Below are positions 63,101 to 64,000 of a stretch of 64,000 nt of DNA, piece after piece (within the stretch, counting starts at the first letter, position 1; each line of letters opens with the position of its first letter). The DNA lies in assembly GCF_030652775.1 (NCBI RefSeq), contig NZ_JAUSPS010000012.1, forward strand, positions 84,584 through 148,583, in the 5' to 3' direction. The DNA is from Acetobacterium sp. GTDB taxonomy: Bacteria > Bacillota > Clostridia > Eubacteriales > Eubacteriaceae. The position numbers were made by a program, and so were the translations under genes. Under the pieces are notes generated by a model that was not told where the DNA came from, did no database searches, and worked only from the letters and a program-made list of their open reading frames with translations.

Positions 63101-63234
63101 GAATCGACAATTAAGTGGATAATTAATGAGATACACTATACCAGAAAGCGAAAACTGCTAAAGTTTGAGTAAGACCCATTGAGGGCAAGGGGTCAGTTAT
63201 TTCGCAAATGTCGAAAAATGTTAAAAGGAGAGTC

Positions 63235-64000
63235 ATGAAAAAAACGATGAAACAGGGAATGGCAGTTTTATCAATTGCCGCAATGTTGGGGATGCAGATG
63301 GCCACTGGGGTGTTGGCTGAAGAAGTGACCGTGAATGCCGGTGGTGTTCCGCTGGTATTTGAAGGAAATTGCAGTTATCAGACCCAGATTCAAAATGTTG
63401 GCTGGCAGGATTGGAAATCAAAAGAATCGCTTAGCGGTACCACCGGAAAATCCTTACGGCTGGAAGGCATCAAACTCCAAATCAGTGATATCAAGAATCT
63501 GGGCGTCAGCTATCAGACTCACGTCCAAAATGTAGGCTGGCAGGACTGGGTCACCGATGGCGCCGTCAGCGGAACCGAAGGCGAATCACTGAGACTGGAA
63601 GCCATTCGCATCAAACTGACCGGAACTGAAGCCAGCAACTATGATATTTATTATCAGGTTCATGTTGAGAATACCGGCTGGATGAACTGGGTCAAGAACG
63701 GTGAATTATCAGGCACGGAAGGCAAAGGCTATCGCCTGGAAGGGATCAAGGTGGTGGTCTTACCAAAGGGCTCACCGGCACCAGTTAACACCGGAGCCAT
63801 TAAAAATGTGATCTTAATGATTTCCGATGGTTGTGGATCCAATGAGATCCAGGCGACGAATTATTATACCGAGGGAAAAGCAGTTGCCCAGGTTTATGAA
63901 CAATTTCCGACCCGGGTCAATATGAGTACCTATTCGCACAATGAATTAGGTGCCGATGACGATCTGGTCAGTGTTTATAATCCCCAAACAATCTGGGGCA
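63235..64000 (+). CDS. Secreted ChW-repeat alkaline phosphatase (partial, runs off the edge)
   Basis: 255 codons visible, open at the right end. A signal peptide (1 to about 28, cleavage near VLAEE) is followed by three ChW repeats (about 40-78, 85-122, 130-170; each with GW and LRLEGIKI-like endings). The start of an alkaline-phosphatase domain follows, NVILMISDGCGSNEI with the metal-binding Asp and EQFPTRVNMSTYS. It would release phosphate from organic esters outside the cell; the ChW repeats may hold it at the surface. AAAAGGAGAGTC precedes the ATG. Confidence 0.88.
   Translation, partial: MKKTMKQGMAVLSIAAMLGMQMATGVLAEEVTVNAGGVPLVFEGNCSYQTQIQNVGWQDWKSKESLSGTTGKSLRLEGIKLQISDIKNLGVSYQTHVQNVGWQDWVTDGAVSGTEGESLRLEAIRIKLTGTEASNYDIYYQVHVENTGWMNWVKNGELSGTEGKGYRLEGIKVVVLPKGSPAPVNTGAIKNVILMISDGCGSNEIQATNYYTEGKAVAQVYEQFPTRVNMSTYSHNELGADDDLVSVYNPQTIWG

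Overview
The window reads as a stretch of chromosome from an anaerobic acetogen of the Acetobacterium type (Firmicutes, Eubacteriaceae). This is inferred from a complete lactate operon in the A. woodii lctA-F order (regulator, EtfB, EtfA, FAD-lactate dehydrogenase, permease, racemase), a propanediol-type microcompartment operon, a formate dehydrogenase cluster, two corrinoid proteins of methyltransferase type, and low-GC Gram-positive housekeeping genes (dnaX-ybaB-recR, ptsI-ptsH, veg, a T-box ahead of ileS). No rRNA, tRNA or CRISPR array was seen.

Layout. 1-5.9 kb: 3' end of a pdu microcompartment operon (tail of an upstream gene, pduO, a second PduO-C domain protein, pduP, pduS, a polytopic membrane protein, pduT), closed by a terminator. 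6.0-7.2 kb: a Lys/Glu/Ala-repeat coiled-coil protein. 7.3-13.0 kb: dnaX, ybaB, recR, ptsI, ptsH, and a YtxH/DUF948 pair. 13.06-14.43 kb: an IS630-family insertion sequence with inverted repeats, TA flanks and a canonical -1 slippery heptamer joining its two reading frames. 14.5-21.3 kb: formate region, with mobA-fdhD and a frameshifted formate channel gene (fdhC) on the minus strand, and a five-Fe/S-motif, cysteine-type formate dehydrogenase on the plus strand behind a hairpin-rich leader. 21.4-24.9 kb: two B12-binding corrinoid proteins, a GntR/UTRA regulator and a DUF1638 protein, with no methyltransferase beside them. 25-43.6 kb: mostly housekeeping and amino-acid genes (murE, xth, ABC-F ATPase, gamma-carbonic-anhydrase-like protein, ECF S component, T-box-ileS, pheA, LUD protein, gph, veg, arcA, arcB, phosphohexomutase, a secreted ChW-repeat protein). 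43.9-51.6 kb: the lct operon with a consensus promoter and an overlapping GntR operator. 51.7-64 kb: an accessory region with decayed gene remnants, a GIY-YIG protein, a duplicated DEDD exonuclease, an orphan acetolactate decarboxylase, lipoproteins, a nucleoside kinase-like protein, and at the edge a ChW-repeat alkaline phosphatase behind a three-repeat Pho box.

How the genes fit together. The pdu products would convert a diol-derived aldehyde to acyl-CoA inside a protein shell, recycle B12 (PduO) and pass electrons across the shell (PduS/PduT). The formate genes handle CO2/formate interconversion and cofactor insertion. The lct genes import lactate, racemise it and oxidise it by flavin-based electron confurcation. 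Base composition visibly rises from about 23-25 kb onward, then becomes mixed in the accessory region, where several genes and remnants look acquired or decaying.

Most promising leads: the orphan corrinoid/UTRA/DUF1638 cassette, the structured leader upstream of formate dehydrogenase, the -1 slippery tract in dnaX, the pdu-operon membrane protein, the two nested-palindrome elements between convergent genes, and the Pho-box-controlled ChW-phosphatase fusion.
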